DNA of 64,000 bases from Paralvinella palmiformis (GCA_025642065.1 JAODUP010000065.1:1263562-1327561), one strand, 5' to 3'; positions 33,341 through 46,135 are shown, numbered from the stretch's first letter. Numbers and translations are program-made. The notes: generated by a model not told the origin, from the letters alone.

Positions 33341-34370
33341 GTTCCCACAGAAATCTCAAAACTAATTTCCATGACTTTTCCATGACTCTCCATGACATTA
33401 ATATGCTTTTTCCAGGAGTACTATTTTGACAAGTTAGTGAATCCTATATACAAGTACATTGCATCAAGATGAATGCGCAGTGTATATCAATAAATGTTTT
33501 TTTTCTTTTTTAAATATGGCCCCTCCTCCGCTTACAACCATCTGACTCACCCACCTCTTATTCATGTCAATTCACTATTTTGCAACTACAATGAAAAACA
33601 AAACAAAAGTTACATTAACAAGCCACCCATAAAGTTATATTCACAAATAGCAAAGCTATAGAGCACAAACAAAACTCAACAATTACATTGTGAACATTCT
33701 GAGAACAAATACAAGGCCTAGAAGTAGAACTGTGACATTGTTACATTTACTCTATACATTTAAGTTTATCTCTAAGTTCTTTGAGTTTCTTTTCCACTTT
33801 CAAGGTTTCATCTGCTTTATCACACACCTTCTCTCTGAAAGCATTTGATTTAGATAGCAAAGTGAAATCATGTTTCTTCTCTGCTTTCTGTTCCAGCTCA
33901 CCAGCATCATTGCACATGGACTGCACTGTACCATCCAGTAACCATTTCTTCTTTTCTAAATGGTTGAATTCATCTACTTTTCACTTTTTAATTTTCTGAT
34001 CATCCATCTTTGTCTTCTTAATGTCTTCAAGATACTGACTGTATCTCATCCGGGCAGCCTTGACATACTGTTTCATCATGGGGGTCAAGTGCAGATCGGT
34101 AATTTCAGTACTAGTAGCTGATAGAGCATCATACATCGTTCGCAAAGCAACAACCATCTTTTCTTGCATATTCTCAATGAGAAGATCTTTGTTGATGGAG
34201 TAGCCTCTCTACTGATGCTTGGCCATGTGAAATAGTCAGCAGCACCTTTATAACTTCCCACAAATTTGGTCTCCTTCATGTAATGGCGAAGACATGTATC
34301 TAGCCTCCCATCACTCTCAGCTGTGAAGTTCTTGAAATCAGAGGCATGTTCCTATCTGTAGGATATTCTC
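33341..34370 (-). mobile_element. hAT-like element 3' end with coiled-coil C-terminal coding region
   Basis: The left edge cagggttcccacagaaatct, followed by repeated ttccatgac motifs, is the end type of a widespread animal hAT-like family. The minus-strand coding fragments end toward this edge, as expected for its 3' terminus. Fragments in order: SDGRLDTCLRHYMKETKFVG, then SYKGAADYFTWPSISREATP, then LHLTPMMKQYVKAARMRYSQ, then YLEDIKKTKMDDQKIKK, a stop, then WLLDGTVQSMCNDAGELEQK, then KSNAFREKVCDKADETLKVE. The last 150 residues are charged and predicted coiled coil. One frameshift (about 34190) and one stop (about 33981) break it. The other end was not found. Confidence 0.6.
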
Positions 34371-34440
34371 ATAAACTTTCACTACAAATACGGCAATCTA
34401 CTTGTACAAGGGAAATATGTTCTGTGAATTACCACAAAGA

Positions 34441-34603
34441 ACTTCCTATTTAATCTATTTTATTTATTAAATCAATCTTCTTTGAATAGAAATATACTAA
34501 ATATCATCTTAACTTTAAAATAACTTCCTATTTAATCTATTTTGTTTACTAAATCAATCTTCTTTGAATAGAAATAAACTAAATATCATCTTAACTTTAA
34601 TTT
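34441..34603. repeat. Tandem duplication, two copies of ~82 bp
   Basis: Copy 1 at 34441-34521 and copy 2 at 34524-34603 share acttcctatttaatctattt, aatcaatcttctttgaatag and ctaaatatcatcttaacttt in order, with only a few differences. Confidence 0.92.
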
Positions 34604-34864
34604 TCCTTAACTGACTGTTGGAATCGTGAAGTATTATCACCGGCAATGATCGTTAAAATACACAAACAAATCTCGCAAACACACTGAAAAAGAACGGTGA
34701 TCCAGACTCTGCGATTAACAGGCCATGTTTACGACCTGATTGTTGTAGTTCAAAATCCTGCTGACAGATGTCACTAGCTTAATTGGCAAGGTCTATTGTC
34801 AGTATAACCAATTTTCAACGTATCATTGCTTGAACAAATATATTATATCAGATAAACTTTCACT

Positions 34865-35000
34865 GTGACAATACTTCACCATTTCGACATCCCTGGGAAT
34901 ACCGGTGAAAACAACAAGGCCAAATGTAGATATTGTCAAGCACTGATATCTGATGAAGTCAACTGGGAACCCAATTACAACATACATTTACAGTTACATT
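34865..35000 (+). mobile_element. BED-type zinc finger fragment of a hAT-like transposase
   Basis: Frame 34865-35113 begins HHFDIPGNTGENNKAKCRYC, then QALISDEVN, then NYNIHLQLHF. The C-X2-C followed about 20 residues later by H-X3-H, after an HFD motif, fits a BED finger (w.HF......kakC..C...is....nt.nl..HL). BED fingers bind transposon ends. It is cut off by palindromic repeat DNA at about 35000. Confidence 0.5.
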
Positions 35001-35003
35001 TTC

Positions 35004-35155
35004 CTTGCGGTTTATCTAGATACATTTGGAATGTAACTGTAACTTATCTAGATACATTCATGAATAATCATGTATCTAGATACATAACTGTACCTGAGCT
35101 CATTTCAATGTAACTGTACCTTATAAGTTATATAGATACATTTGAAATGTATCTG
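35004..35155. repeat. Cluster of short palindromes built on TATCTAGATACAT
   Basis: tatctagatacat occurs at about 35014 and 35046, its reverse complement at about 35070, and derived forms near 35134. The pair 35046/35070 makes a 13-bp stem around a 12-nt loop. agatacatttgaaatgtatct near 35134-35154 is a 10-bp stem with a single-base loop. It could be stacked transposon ends. Confidence 0.75.
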
Positions 35156-35169
35156 CCCCGGGTCTCCCC

Positions 35170-36857
35170 TTCAGCCAGCCAAATATGCTCTTATTAGGCA
35201 GGTGGTCGTATTTATCAGATTCCTTAACATGGAGATATAGTGTTAGTGACAAGAAGATGATGATTGATGTTTCACAACCAGGCCAATCTTTAAAAAAAAT
35301 TAGTTGGGGGTTACATGGCCAAAACAATCCATACAGTAGGTAGGAATTAATTTTTTTTAAATATTTTTTATAGATTGTCTAGTGGACTATATTATTCATG
35401 AAGCATTTTTTCATCCAACTACACGCATGCCAGTAATCATTCAGATTAGATAGATATAATACAACTTACAAGCTTGTTTCAGATATAGACTCACTCAATT
35501 CAACTAGTATTTTCGGAGTGTACTAACAATTCACAATCATCACAACTCACCCTTGTTTTGGACATTCAAATTTGGCGCCAAAAAGGAAAATCTACCGTGA
35601 AACTGCATGTGAGTTCTGACAACGTATTTACGTCATCGATCAGATGATTACACATAAATGTAAAAGCACTGTTTATTTGTTAAAATCACCAACAATGTAT
35701 TGAATATCAAAACGAACTAATTTGTTAACCTTTCTAAATCAATATTTATGAATAAATAAAAAAGTTCTGTGACCAGATATCATGTGGGACCCCCCACCTT
35801 CAGGCATATCTTCCCTAATGATAGTTAGCTTTCCTTCATCCATCTTGTGGTGAATATGATAATGTGTGGAACTGGAAAAAATTATTGTTTCATTCAAGGT
35901 CATTTAGTCCAAAAAGGAAAACATCAATCTACTTGCTATTGTTGTAGTACGAATGTACACAAAACAACTGATTTGTTGAAAGATTTTTAACAGGAACTTT
36001 GTTGCGTAGCCAAGCATTGGAACTGTGTTCGTTGGTGTTAAAGGTCCAAGCACTCAATGCACATGTGCTAAATGTGCATTTATCCAGTGCTCAGACACGG
36101 AACTGTGTATGCTGGTGTAAAACAACTGAGCAGTGAATGCACAAACACCTATGTTGGCTTGTTTTAGATGCTCAGGCACAGATATATAAAAATAAGAGCC
36201 AACGTGTTACAATCATGTGGATATAGTTGGACAGATGTGATATCTTTGCTCTCCTTTATTCTTGTTTGAACATCTTCAAATATGTCGAAAGCCTCAACCT
36301 AACATTAGACCAAATAAAAGTGTATTATGCTCAATCGGCATATTTAAAAAGAAATAACGGGTTCGACAGTTAGCACATGTGCAAGACCTTGCCGCCATCG
36401 CGAGTCAGCACATTCATATTGAGTGTTGGACCTTTAGCACTAGCGAACATGGTTCCAATGCTCGGCTATGCAACCACTTCATTTCAACAAATATTTCTCA
36501 GTCCGCAGATAATCATATCTGCATGTGGTTTAAATGTCATTCGATAGATAATGTCATCATGCATAATTGCCTCCACATGCAAGACAATTCGTCCTATATA
36601 CACACACAGTGAAGAAAGCGTAAGTAAACCTATATTTGAATGACTGAAAGGAATTGGTATTACCGAAATTTAGAGAGTACGATTCATCGTGCAGGCCATC
36701 AAAGCAAAACACCAATCAAATGACAAATACAAGCAGAATTTAAGCATGAAAAATAGCTGAAATGTGTTTTTCATTTCTTCACAATTCCAAATGGCCATAA
36801 GGCAGTTTTGGAGTCATACAGCCGGGTAACCCCCAAAAAGATTATTTTTAAGACTGG
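35170..36857. other. Non-coding, no gene recognised
   Basis: No known family. Around 36010-36180 two loosely repeated phrases (ggaactgtgt-tcgttggtgt / ggaactgtgt-atgctggtgt, and agtgctcag / gatgctcag) suggest an old local duplication. Confidence 0.4.
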
Positions 36858-37013
36858 CCCCACTTTTGTGCACATGATAGGCTAAATGTGCTGCGACCCT
36901 CAAAGGCAATGAAGTGAAGTCAAAGATCAAACACCCTTCAGATATGCCCATGCCGAGATTCAAACTCAGGTGGTAGTGGTCTGTGGTTTAATGTGCTACA
37001 AACTAGACCACAG
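36858..37013 (-). repeat. tRNA-derived SINE family 2
   Basis: On the minus strand it starts with a tRNA-like head (ctagtttgtagcacattaaac, an A-box-like part), then cctgagtttgaatctcggc (a B-box-like part), then a body ending at ggctaaatg and cacaaaagtg. Closest relatives are at 44931-45194. Confidence 0.75.
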
Positions 37014-37720
37014 AAAATACAGTCTTATAAATAAAAGGCAAGTGGTCTTTCCTTGCAGTGGTCTTATAAGACAGGGATGATACTACAAACTTAGTGCCCA
37101 TTCACATTAATACAGGGATACAATAATTAATATAAATAGGTAATAATAATAAAAATAATAATGTAATTTTTACGTAAATGGTAATATTTAAAGGAATATA
37201 TGAACAGCAATGTAGATCAGCCCTCAACAATTTTGAAGTATAAAGATTCAATACTTAAAAAGGAATCTATAATACATGCATGATGCTATCATTATCATGT
37301 AAAAGTAAATTTACTTCATCATGCAATGAACATGCACTCCATCAACATGATGAAATAAATGGAATATAGTTGTGTACCTTTGTTGGTTTTCCAATCTTTT
37401 CTGGTAGACAACAATTCCACATTGAACTCAGATCACTTGTATGATGGATGAGGCGCCTCTGCCCTGTGAGGTGATAGTTTCGCATCATTGAGAGTAATCT
37501 TCAGGAAGTGTTAGCTGCAATTTATATTAAACATGTTACAAGCTTTGTGACAAGAATAAAATATTATTAAATATATGTACAAGTAGTGCCCCCCCCCCCC
37601 ATGCTTCTGACCTTTAATGGGCAACCACCTGTCTCACGCGACCAATGACATCTCAATCTTGGCAAAAAATCTATTTTCTGAGTGGCATAAAAAATTGCAT
37701 TTTAACTTTTGTGTACCGTA
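37014..37720. other. Non-coding, no gene recognised
   Basis: Contains a short GGTGGTCTTA-like inverted motif near 37045-37072 (aagtggtctttccttgcagtgg), possibly a Tigger-type end, and a C13 run at about 37589. Confidence 0.4.
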
Positions 37721-38000
37721 AATACTGATGTATAAGTCACACTTTTTATACTCCAAAATTATTTAATCCAATGTTCCAACTAGTAACGTGATCACAAACA
37801 GACTAAGAGGTGTCATTACTATCGAAATATGTCAGTGTGTGTAATTGAACAGAACGGTAAATGAGGCCATGCAAAGAATGACCATATTAGCCACATCAAA
37901 GGAAAATTATCACAGCAAACAATGTGTTAATTATTTCCAAAGCTGATACATGTGAACTACTAATAAACTACTTCAAACAACATTACGGAAATTAACGCAC
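37721..38000. repeat. Dispersed MITE-like repeat family 1, copy a
   Basis: Starts taccgtaaatactgatgtat, aagtcacac. The interior (atttaatccaatgttc, then tcgaaatatgtcagtgtgtg, then aatgaccatattagccacat) matches 47428-47660. Its left end and the right end of copy b (inverted) share a TACxGTA...TATAAGT..CAC pattern, consistent with terminal inverted repeats. Confidence 0.65.
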
Positions 38001-40310
38001 AGCAGCAGGTAACGATGGTACAACCTTCTGGTAAATGAAAGATGAATTATTACCACCATAATGTTGCTGCCATCTGGCATATGATCGATGAACTAGTCCT
38101 GGTTTCTGGCATATTCTTTATATAAATAGTTTGTGTCATTGGGTAAACCAAAAAATCGGGAAAGGTATATTACCTAAAGTATCGTGCTCCAGTTCATATT
38201 TGACTGACAGTTCAGCTAGCAGTCCATCCGGAGATTGGCCTGGACATCAAAGTCGACACACCGATCAAGCTGTCTTTTTCTCCGATGCAAACAAGCTTCA
38301 CCTGTATTCGCTTCCGAGTGTTATTTAAGACCAGGTTGTTTACAGATTTCAGAGCTCAATTTGGTGCATGGCTCCATTAATGGGTTACTGTCAAACTAGA
38401 AGTGAAGCATGTAGCGTTTGTTGTAGCACAGGTTAGGATCAGCTTTTCAACCTTAGATTATGCCTCCCAAACACCTAGAAGGTTGTGCTGATACTTTGAC
38501 ATCTTCTCTTTCTGAACAATCACATGCTCTGGTGTCATTGGATTAATGATGTGAGCCTAGTACAGTACTTAGGGGTGTTCAAAGTCAACCTCAAGGATAA
38601 AGCCTTTACACAATTCTTTAAGGTTGTTACCTTCAATATGAGTTTTTACTTTGGACTAGAATTTGCTTGTCTTGGAAATGCCACTCCACATTGCTTTCTC
38701 ACTTAAGACGCCTGTTTTATTCAAAAGAGCGTACCAACTCAGCCCCAGAAATTACAATCTTGGATCATCAAGGTCTCTGAAATTAAATAAAATGCTCATT
38801 ATAAAATGTTTTATTTGCATCTTAGTTGTCATAATGAGAAATAATTATTAAAATATGACCAAAAGAATCCAATATTATAGCCCTTAGATCACTTAATATC
38901 CCATAAAACTGAGAGAAAAACTTCATGAAAGTAAATATTGAAAAGAGCTGAATCAGTTTGTCGATGTGAAAATTTGATTTTTTAAACATTTGTCAAAGTT
39001 TATTGCTCTCTACTACAAAAGTCAAAAAGATTTTCATAATATATTTTAGTATTAAGTGATAGGGGGACATGTCCAATTATCAAAGATGAATTATATACAA
39101 GGGTAGACCTGGCACAATGTTCTGGTTGTTATAATAATGGTCCTTTGGAAAGTGTATACCAATTTCTATATTAGCATAAGACAAAATAATGAAATCCGAC
39201 CTTTAGGAATCTTCTTCACATCATCACGTCCACTTATTGCTTCAGATCTGTATGACTTTCAGTACATCTATTTACTATCATGAAGCGCCATGGACCCTGA
39301 AATTGTATAAAGTGCTGAGTATAATATGTTTTGTTTGCATCTTAAGATGCCATAAAGAGATGAAACATTAAATGGATGGATCGATGAGTGCTGTTTAATG
39401 ACACATCAGCACAATTTAGGCCATTCAGTGTCCTAGAACGCTTGCAAATAAAACCATATTAGAGATTATGTATAAAAGGTTAATAAGTCGGATTACTGGC
39501 ATCGATAAAAGCTATTTATAAGCTAAAATGTAAAGGTGTAAATTATTGAGTATAATTGGTAAATATCTAAACAATACGTTGGTGTATAGAGAGGTGAAAG
39601 GTTGTTCAAAAGATAAAATCAGATTCTTAATCTTAGAAAAATCATGTAGATGAAATATTAAAATGTCACCAAAAAACACAATGTTATATTTCTTAGATCA
39701 CTTAGTAACAAAAGGAATCAATATCAAAACTCTGAGACAGTAAATGTGTAAAAGTTGAATAATCCATGATGACAGAAGTGATGTGCTTCATTGTTCCCGT
39801 CATTTGAGTAAAATGTGTAACATGATTAAAAGTACTGTACATTTAAAATGATTATGAATAAACAGTAATGTAATAGAACATACACCACCACCAAAATTTA
39901 ATATATTGTGTTCATCCTAATATTTAATATATGTACCTAACTTTACAGCCTTCCAGATCTGCCAATCCAGTCTCATACCACATGATGGAATCAGCCAGAG
40001 TAGCATCAGTGCTTTAAAATTTGAGAGATTGCCAATGCAATAGACACACAACTTCCTAAAGAGAGAAATATAAACAATTTTACATCTTAAAATGTATAGT
40101 AGTTCATATTTTAAATATGTATTTTGTAATTTATTGATTTAAAATCAACATAGAATAATGTTCCATTGATTTCCACTAACTTCTAGCAATGTCATCAAAG
40201 CGAGCATCTCCTTCTGTAACAACATTTTAACCAGACCCTCTGCTTTGGTACTGTAGTGGCTGGCAATGCTTAGCTGTGTCTCATATGCTGGAAGTTTCTA
40301 AATAGATTTG
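38001..40310. other. Non-coding repeats, no gene recognised
   Basis: Open frames at 38131-38328 and 38524-38851 show no family motif. Short repeated tails occur at about 38780-38900, 39290-39370 and 39655-39720. Near 39608 aaaagataaaatcagattct matches the minus strand of 9785-9810 just after the LINE stop codon, so a LINE 3' scrap is present. Confidence 0.4.
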
Positions 40311-40314
40311 TTAT

Positions 40315-40900
40315 TCATTGGCTTATGTGAGCCAACCATCGTGTACCGAAGTTTCCAAATATTTTGGTGTAATTACTTGATCCTGAATGATTAGATATTG
40401 TTTTTGCCAAGGTATTGACAATTTTGTTGATATTGGTTATTTTATAACAATTTCTTTCTAATTGTTTTATTCCTTGCCATTGTCCTTTACCAGTTATCCT
40501 TCTTATTATATCCCATGTTTTTTTTATAGGAGTTCTGCTGTTTAAATTAGAAACATAAATTTGCCAACTTGTTTTCATGCTTTATTTAAAAACTCGTCTG
40601 GCCCTAACATATTCTTTTCCAAAATTTGTCCAGATGATATTGAGTTGGTTGTTTTTTACAAATCTTGCCAGTTTTTTATTCTAATGTGATGGGCATCTTG
40701 GCATTCTTCATCCCATCAAGGTTTGTTGAGTCCTTTTGGATTCGTAGAGGTTTTCGGAATAGTTTTTTTCTGGTATGTTGTGTAGAAATGTATTGTTCCC
40801 TGGGATTTTATAAGTTTTCTGATTTTAAGTTTAATTTGCACATTTACATGGAGAAAGTTATGTATATTTTAATTACAAAAATTACAAGTATCTTTGTTGC
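40315..40900 (-). mobile_element. Jockey-like LINE fragment, copy 4 (EN-RT linker)
   Basis: Minus-strand frames read NKP(stop)WDEECQDAHHIRIKNWQ (about 40660-40720, the P.WN.EC.. motif after the endonuclease) and, at 40315-40578, KTSWQIYVSNLNSRTPIKKT, then WDIIRRITGKGQWQGIKQ, the linker leading into the RT. This matches copy 2 at about 12000-12300 in content. Neither EN nor RT core is present. Confidence 0.75.
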
Positions 40901-41002
40901 AGTTTAAGATTGGTATGGCTGTTAGGAAACATTCATTTGAATACCAAATGAAGGATGAATTAACATAGCCTTGATAAATGATCTCTGTGTGTGTGCCATG
41001 AA

Positions 41003-41390
41003 TTGAGTGAACGCTATAGGTATCATTATGCCTTACTTATCTTATGAACCACACACATTTTCAAGGCGATCAAATCAACCCATGCAGAATATTGAACACC
41101 TCTCATTGGTGTGTAATATATAAAGACCACCTTCAAAATTAACTTGTGATAGATATCTCAGTAGTACTGCTGTGTAGAGTGATCCCACAATTTAAACTCC
41201 TCAAATACTTGTTCCATTCCATAAACAAAATACAAGAATAACTGGCACAGACACTGAACTCTACTTGATAAAATTCAATGTTGCCAGTTACTGAATTAAT
41301 GTCCCCATTCTCAATGATATGATGTTAGTACTTAGGATTTAAATAAGTAACTATTGTGTGGACGTTCAATGGATCATGTTTATAATACTG

Positions 41391-41395
<5 letters not shown>
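41003..41395. repeat. Dispersed repeat family 2, copy a
   Basis: Matches 48985-49295 plus 49697-49735 in the same order (taggtatcattatg, then attgaacacctctcattggt, then ttcaaaattaacttgtgata, then aataactggcacag-cactga, then tcaatgttgccagttactga, then actgtgtgga). The family is unassigned and there are no coding motifs. Confidence 0.85.

Positions 41396-41430
<35 letters not shown>
41394..41430. repeat. (TA)n microsatellite
   Basis: About 18 TA units. Confidence 0.97.
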
Positions 41431-41433
<3 letters not shown>

Positions 41434-42116
41434 AAACTTGTACCTATGATCCATTATAATAATAAAAAATTATTAAATGACCACTTGCTTTGGTCCTCTG
41501 ATTCTTTTTCCAATGGAAATTAACTTGTCTTCAGTGACCATAGTCTCTTCATGGGCATATTTGTTATGCACCATTCACTTCATCAATCTAACAATCATTG
41601 ACTAATCATAAGTCAGCCAATCCCAGTCCCAAACAAACATAGATGATCAGTGCATTGCTGTTTCAAAATACTGCACAATACTGATGATATGACGATGGCT
41701 TCTCCCTCATCCCAATAGGGTATCAAGAGTGTTTTGTAATTACAATCACCATGGTTAATGTGGCTTCATTATATTTAAATTGTGCTAAGGGTTGGCTAGA
41801 GCTTGTGCATCATCGAGTTAATCATAGTGTCTCCTCTGACTAATTATAATTGTGGAAAACAGCAAATTCTTTGATAAATGTGTATAAATACAGCTAAAAT
41901 TTGTATGATATTATTGTTCATAATTGTTCATTGCAAACAGCATCTAAATGTGTTTATAATGAAAATATGGGATAACGTGAGCAGAAAATATTGTCACTGA
42001 AGTAAAAATTTTACTTATAAAACTACAGCTGCCATCTAATCATAGTCTGCATGATTCAGCTGAAATTCAGGTACAAGTGATTTTGAAGTGAAAAGAAGAA
42101 TAACTTAACATGGGCA

Positions 42117-42460
42117 TGGTTTCAGCGCGAGCACAGTCAGCCAATTTCTACTTCCAGCCCATCACTACAAGAAACGTTAGGAATTGACTGAGAAACTCAA
42201 CATCGAAGGATTCAAAGCATCCAATGGATAGTTGGAATCATTTTGTTGTCAAATGTGCTATAATCTCTGGCAAAAATTCCAGTATCAACCAAATATCTTG
42301 ACCAGCTGGAAGAAGCTTAACAATATCGTAAATTGGTATGACCCACATGACATCTACAACCTCGACATAACAGGCCTCTTCTATTGTACCCTGTCTTAAA
42401 AGACCTGTAATTAATGAATACCTTGGGTGGTCTGAAGGGTGGACTCTTTAAAACAGGTTT
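42117..42460 (+). mobile_element. pogo/Tigger-like transposase fragment B (CENPB-type DBD to first Asp region)
   Basis: Reading from 42117 in shifting frames: WFQREHSQPISTSSPSLQET, then RKLTEKLNIEGFKASNG, stop, LESF, then VNWYDPHDIYNLDITGLFYC, then TL. This is the HTH_Tnp_Tc5/CENPB region and the start of the DDE domain; intact relatives read YnaDETGLFY, and here the catalytic DET is DIT, so only the first Asp survives. From about 42425 tggtctgaagggtggactct, then taaaacaggttttattgta, resembles a Tigger-type end (on the other strand acaataaaacctg), after which a (TA)n tract begins. It is a short dead copy with the core deleted. Confidence 0.72.
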
Positions 42461-42461
42461 T

Positions 42462-42463
<2 letters not shown>

Positions 42464-42512
<49 letters not shown>
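42464..42512. repeat. (TA)n microsatellite
   Basis: About 24 TA units, at the edge of the pogo fragment. Confidence 0.97.
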
Positions 42513-42514
<2 letters not shown>

Positions 42515-42515
<1 letters not shown>

Positions 42516-44010
42516 CATATAACTTCAGCAACAAGAAAAATATAGGTCAAAGTAGCAGGATGTGTTACTTAAATAATGGGTTATGTCATAACATCAATGT
42601 ATTTCTCATTTAATAGTTTATCATCTGGACAACATGGACAACAGGATGGCAACCATCATTCTATAATAATCTACAGGCTGAGATAAAGACTACTTTCTTC
42701 ACAAAACAAAGATTATTATGAATATTTCCAAACATTTCTAAAAATCCATCACAAACACACATTATGCTTCCCAATGCACATTTTAACATAACCATTCACT
42801 CCCCCTTTTACTTAATCACTTATTCTCTCACTCACATCTTTCACTCAATCAGTAACACATCCTCCAATTCATCCAAAAATCCCACCCATCCACCTAGAAA
42901 TACACACACAAACATTCAGTTATGGTACAACTTATATGTGTATCACCTATTCTAGGATCCCATTTATTCTGTCAACTCCAAGCCATCAATACACACAGAA
43001 CAAACAGAATTACACACTGAGCCACTCAGCCTAAGCATTTTCCTGGATCATCAAACATTGATCATGATGTCAGATGTACTAATGCATCAGTTAGGAACTA
43101 AAAATTGACATAATGCAATGTTCGAGGAGAATACATACGAAATTTCACACATAAAAACAAGTTCAATAGTGCATACATAAAAACAAATTGGACAATGGTG
43201 TTAGAAAGACTGACAGAAATGAAACAGATCAAAGACTGTTATACACAAGGGATGTGTAGACAGGAGCAGGCCAGCACAGGCTGAGTATGTCTGGCAATCA
43301 GAAGCTGGGAAGGCCCTCTTAATATTAAAGAACAGATCTCTTTTAGATCATAGCTATTTAAGAAAAGGAGAAACCAAAGGCTGATACAGGAATACAAACC
43401 CAGAAAGAAAATCAACATCTAGAACTAACTGTACATACATGTAGCCACTGGCCAGTATTTGATATTCATGTTATTATCAGATAAGCTCATCACAGAAAAT
43501 AATACACAGATTAAAATTAACCTGTCTATGTTGTATAATCAAATAAATTATTTATATTGTTTACTGGAGGTAAATTTACTAAACACAAGAGATCATAAAT
43601 ACAAGCCAACATTACATATTGTTTTCAAATTCAACACACACACACACACCACGCAAGTATTAATTATTATAATAATTATTAACAGAGAACCTAATTATTG
43701 GAATGTTTCCTTCAATAAATTTCAAATACCCAACAATTTAAAGTTTATATATTTCTCTAGTATTTTCAAAACAGGGAGTGAAATAAACAACAGACCCAAA
43801 AATCATCTTTGACACTGATATAAACAAAAACAAATCTATGATAAGCATACAACTGCTTTGTCATAATTAATGTTCCCTGATACATTATCAGAAAATTATG
43901 TACAAGACTCTTACAGATTGGTAATAACTGAAACATCATTGTCTATAATTCTAAGCTAATCATCTCTAAATCTAAGCTAACATATTGCTTGTTAATCTAA
44001 ATTATCACCT
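42515..44010. other. AT-rich non-coding DNA
   Basis: Frames at 42764-42955 and 43459-43812 are low-complexity and unrecognised. No repeat family is seen apart from an (AC) run at about 43637. The first ~70 bp (aacttcagcaacaagaaaaa, then atgtgttacttaaataatgg) also occur at about 46482-46552. Confidence 0.45.
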
Positions 44011-44017
44011 AAATCAT

Positions 44018-44800
44018 CTACTCAAGTGATGGATTATAACAATGCTCAATCACAAAACATAAACAAGAAAGATTATATAACATGTTATTACTGAGACATC
44101 CACAACTCTCAATACCACATGACCCCTCCCCCACCATATAGTCATAGTTAACTAGATCAGTGAGAGTCTGAGGAGTCGGAAGAACAATGTCAAACACAAG
44201 ATGACAAAACATCTACCCTCAACTCCCAAACAAACTGTGGAGTATCCACCATTGGAGATCCAGACAGATCAGACAACCCTCCACTATATCATCCAAAGTG
44301 TGTTCTATGAACATGGAAAACATGTTTACTTCTGTAGAAGGTAATATTGTGACATATATAGACCCCTCCACCAACTCCTCGAGTAAATTCCAGAAGATGC
44401 CCCACTCATCCTGAACCCTCCCAATGGCCAAAGGGTGACTCTGAAGAACTTGTGATCTATTTCCACTGAATTTAAACTTGTGGCATCCTCCTTTCTATCC
44501 ACATCAGCAGATGTCCATTAAAGGTGCAATTCTTTAGCACAAACACTGGTAACTTCATTGATGTATTCATTCCCAGACTCTGTCTACCTCACTGATGTCA
44601 CTGAATACTTGAAGAAGATTCCAGCCTGAAGCTTGTAGAAAGTGAACAAATATACACCAGCCACTAATTTTCTTTTGTTACAAGTCTCTGTTTCCACTTC
44701 AGATAATATCATTGTTGACATAGAGCAGATCCTTGAACAAATTCGCTGATAATCATTTAGGGTTGCCTCTGAACTCAATGGTAATGTCAAACAACATGTA
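44018..44800 (-). other. Cluster of unrecognised open frames
   Basis: Three minus-strand frames (44584-44790, 44219-44431, 44018-44212) follow one another with similar, fairly complex composition (for example RVQDEWGIFWNLLEELVEGS, then IYVTILPSTEVNMFSMFIEH). I do not recognise a family, splice structure or catalytic motif. It may be exons of a host gene, an old element, or chance. Listed only because the composition looks less random than the surrounding DNA. Confidence 0.2.
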
Positions 44801-44930
44801 CACTGTTAGTGCCCTGATAAGGACATTTTCTATTACCTCCTCCAACTCAATAAGATGATTTGTTAGATGATGTTCAGTCTGGGTACCACTAAGAGTGAGA
44901 TGATGATTGAAGTTTTACGGCCACTTTTGT

Positions 44931-45194
44931 ACACATGATAGGCTAAATGGGCCGAGTGACCTTCAAAGGTCATGAAGTGAAGTCAAAGATGAAACAACCT
45001 TTAGATATGCCCACGCTGAGATTCGAAACAGGTGGTAGTGATCTGTGGTCCAACACGCTGCCTCTATAACACAGAGTGACCTCCAAAGGCAATGAAGGAA
45101 GTCAGAGATGAAACACCCTTTAGATATGCCCACGCCAAGATTCAAACTCAGGTGGTAGTGATCTGTGGTCCAACGCCCTACCAACTAGACCATG
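44931..45194 (-). repeat. tRNA-derived SINE family 2, two tandem copies
   Basis: First copy about 44931-45071, second about 45072-45194; the second lacks the distal body. On the minus strand the second starts tggtctagttggtagggcgt (A-box-like TGGTCTAGTTGGTA), followed by cctgagtttgaatcttggcg (B-box-like). Confidence 0.82.
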
Positions 45195-45659
45195 GAGGCG
45201 TTTCATTAAGAGTGAGATAAATTAAAGAATTTACTTGAGGAGAAGGGGAAAAGCCTATACATATCATTGCATTACCTTCTACAAAAGGAAATATGAATTC
45301 CATGTTCACAAAACACAACTTCAGACAATACAGTAGAAGGCAAGCTGACCCACCTAGATCACCAAAGGTGAACATCTCACAGTTTCATTGGAAAGTGAAG
45401 GCAGATATTCCATCACCCTATGATGACAATGATCGCACCACACCTCAAGAGCCACAATGATCTCATTAGCCATGACTACAAAGTAGAAAAAAAGGCATGC
45501 AGCATTGGCAGTTATATCAGCCACAAAAAAATAACATGTTTATACACTGCCAAGTGGCCATATTTAGTAGTTAATGGGTGATGTAATTCATCACTAGAAG
45601 TTATGAAAGAAATGAGAATGAAAATAAACCCCATACAAAAAAAAACTTCGCCTAGACAA

Positions 45660-45873
45660 ACCTAAACCTATATATACACATATACCTAATTGTATATGTA
45701 TGCATACCTAAGCCTATATATAAATAAAACACACCTAATCCTATGTAAACCATTACCAAAGCATATATCTATATCTATATCTAAACCTATATATATATAT
45801 ATATATCCATACACACAACTAAGCCTATATATACACTTATCTAAGCCTGTACATCACTAATCCCACATATAAT

Positions 45874-45913
<40 letters not shown>

Positions 45914-46135
45914 ATATATTAATATATATATATCCATACACACAACTAAGCCTATATATACACATATCTAAGCCTGTACATCACTAATCCCACATATAAT
46001 CCCTATATATATCCATACACACAACTAAGCCTATATATATATATATATCGAAGCCTGTACATCACTAATTCCACACATTCATAAACCTATATTTACACTA
46101 TATAATTTGTATATATATATATATAAAATTCATAA
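45660..46135. repeat. Complex tandem repeat with embedded (TA)n tracts
   Basis: A unit containing ccatacacacaactaagcct, then atctaagcctgtacatcact, then aatcccacatataatcc recurs at about 45806, 45934 and 46011, separated by expanding TATA tracts. It is flanked by shorter versions (cctaagcctatata) from 45660. Confidence 0.88.

Noticed and set aside
33108..33429. Open frames with (IY)n repeats on both strands
   Set aside because: Produced by the (TA)n tract at 33291-33331; no coding motif outside it.
42764..43812. Open frames suggestive of small genes
   Set aside because: Ser/Thr/Asn- or Ile-rich low-complexity translations with no splice or motif support.
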